The notes beneath the pieces are model-generated. The model saw nothing but the letters and a program-made list of their open reading frames with translations. It did no database searches and was not told the DNA's origin. A program made the translations under genes and the position numbers. Shown piece after piece: positions 63,130 to 64,000 of a stretch of 64,000 bases of DNA. Origin of the DNA: a bacterium (GTDB taxonomy: Bacteria; Bdellovibrionota_C; UBA2361; SZUA-149; JAEUWB01); contig JAEUWB010000011.1 of assembly GCA_016786595.1 (NCBI GenBank), positions 22,012 through 86,011 of the forward strand. Reading direction: 5' to 3'. The stretch's first letter is position 1; each line of letters begins with the position of its first letter.

Positions 63130-63342
63130 ATGAAAGCAGATATCCATCCAAATTATCAAGATTCAGCTGTGACTTGCAGTTGTGGAAATACTTTTAAGAC
63201 ACGCTCAGTTTTGTCTGAGATTAAGCTTGCAATTTGCAGCGCTTGCCACCCATTTTTTACAGGCCAGCAAAAGTTGATTGATACTGCAGGACGCGTTGAT
63301 CGCTTCAATAAGCGCTATTCCCGCACGACAGCTGCTAAGTAA
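63130..63342 (+). CDS. rpmE: Ribosomal protein bL31
   Basis: 70 residues. Contains the typical [19 protein letters not shown] and [20 protein letters not shown] motifs with a zinc-binding CxC...CxxC arrangement (the zinc form). Basic C-terminal tail. Divergent from the lpxL-like gene by about 150 bp. The TlpA-like gene follows. Confidence 0.96.
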   Translation: MKADIHPNYQDSAVTCSCGNTFKTRSVLSEIKLAICSACHPFFTGQQKLIDTAGRVDRFNKRYSRTTAAK

Positions 63343-63361
63343 TTATTCAGCAAAATTTTTT

Positions 63362-63910
63362 GTGCGCTTAGCAGTTTGCATAGCGTTGCCACTGATCTGC
63401 TTGCTCGCGGCATGCACCGGCAAAGACTCGAACACTGAAGAAATAGAATTAGTTGCTAACACGCAGGCCCCCAGCTTCGAACTGAAAGATCTGCAGGGTC
63501 AGACACGTTCATTACAATCCTTTGCGGGTAAAACAATTTTACTCAATTTTTGGGCGACTTGGTGCGGGCCTTGCATTGCTGAGATACCAGCACTCATCCG
63601 GTTGCAAACAAAGCTCGGTTCGGAAAAATTCCAAGTACTGAGTATCAGTGTTGATTCTGACCCTCAAGCACTAGCGGGTTTTATTAAAGCCAACGCAGTT
63701 AATTATCCAGTCTTAATCGACCCTGATTATCAAGCTGTAAGACGCTATGGAGTGCAGGGCTTCCCCGAAACGTTTATTATTGATCGTGACGGGCGATTGC
63801 AGGCAATTGCTGACACAGAAGAGGGGAGGTCATTGGTGCGCATAGTGCGTGACCGTCCGTGGGACTCAGAGGCTTATCTGAAGATCCTGCAAGAAATTAT
63901 TGCTAAATAG
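63362..63910 (+). CDS. TlpA/ResA-like thiol-disulphide lipoprotein
   Basis: 182 residues from GTG 63362; a longer in-frame start would overlap rpmE. Signal peptide ends LLAAC (lipobox Cys ~17). Thioredoxin fold with WCGPC in NFWATWCGPCIAEIPAL and cis-Pro region GVQGFPETFIID. Role: reducing or oxidising periplasmic thiols, for example apocytochrome c maturation, which would suit the two cytochrome genes in the window. Confidence 0.88.
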   Translation: MRLAVCIALPLICLLAACTGKDSNTEEIELVANTQAPSFELKDLQGQTRSLQSFAGKTILLNFWATWCGPCIAEIPALIRLQTKLGSEKFQVLSISVDSDPQALAGFIKANAVNYPVLIDPDYQAVRRYGVQGFPETFIIDRDGRLQAIADTEEGRSLVRIVRDRPWDSEAYLKILQEIIAK

Positions 63911-63954
63911 ACTTCTTTTGAATTAGGATTTTAACAGCAGCTCAGCTTCTTGAT

Positions 63955-64000
63955 ATGATTGAACAAATAAGGAAATTTTTTAAAAATTTTCAATGTTTTA
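63955..64000 (+). CDS. Possible start of a further gene (cut by window end)
   Basis: ATG at 63955 opens a frame (MIEQIRKFFKNFQCF) that runs to the window end. No clear Shine-Dalgarno box. Too short to judge. Confidence 0.25.
   Translation, partial: MIEQIRKFFKNFQCF

Overview
The window is chromosomal DNA of a diderm (Gram-negative) bacterium. It carries tolB-pal-cpoB, a TolC/RND pair, an LpxL-type lipid A acyltransferase and many lipoprotein signals. Composition is moderately AT-rich by eye. Gene content (an NtrY-like kinase, a large CCG-type Fe-S oxidoreductase, a DUF1844 protein, Leu-dehydrogenase-like enzyme, PilX-like pilus protein end) fits a deltaproteobacterium-like lineage in the old broad sense; I cannot name a genus. 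No rRNA, tRNA, CRISPR array or prophage was seen.

Layout. 1-1092: the end of a large pilus/surface-type protein and a small secreted acidic protein. 1197-4200: tolB-pal-cpoB, the envelope-constriction module. 4219-7924: ribF, an rluD-type pseudouridine synthase, a HAD phosphatase, pgeF and a YdcH-like protein. 8106-9833: a secreted clan GH-A-like glycosidase. 9844-14380 (minus): a TolC then RND efflux unit without an adaptor gene. 14908-20538: unknown protein, asd, small membrane protein, truA, class A PBP. 20761-25930: yebC-ruvA-ruvB (no ruvC) and an NtrY-like kinase. 26182-27501: a compositionally distinct protein made of about twelve 32-residue helical repeats. 27662-33035: fbp, DUF3617 protein, Fe-S oxidoreductase, CorC/HlyC protein.

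33108-37365 is an accessory-looking stretch: a PHP-like protein with altered metal ligands, an HU-family protein with a signal peptide, a Phd/VapC-type toxin-antitoxin pair, a coiled-coil lipoprotein, an unknown exported protein and a GNAT enzyme. 37470-47276 is mostly housekeeping: dnaE, AI-2E family permease, cutA, dacB, a MltD-like lytic transglycosylase, a cytochrome c and gltX. 47281-50132 is a second accessory patch: a REP-associated type transposase flanked by short repeats, a macrodomain protein and a PH-domain membrane protein. 50159-63910 holds a two-component system, a Leu-dehydrogenase-like gene, uvrB, a beta-lactamase-fold hydrolase, a DUF1844 protein, a Deg protease, a dihaem cytochrome, tsaD-rsmA, an excisionase-like HTH protein, an lpxL-type/TPR lipoprotein operon, rpmE and a TlpA-type thioredoxin.

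The recurring theme is envelope work: peptidoglycan synthesis and trimming (class A PBP, PBP4, lytic transglycosylase), outer-membrane maintenance (Tol-Pal, LpxL, Deg) and efflux. The most unusual items are the exported HU-like protein, the 32-residue-repeat protein, the PHP-like protein without canonical ligands, and the adaptor-less TolC/RND operon. Several short interspersed repeat families sit in the intergenic gaps.
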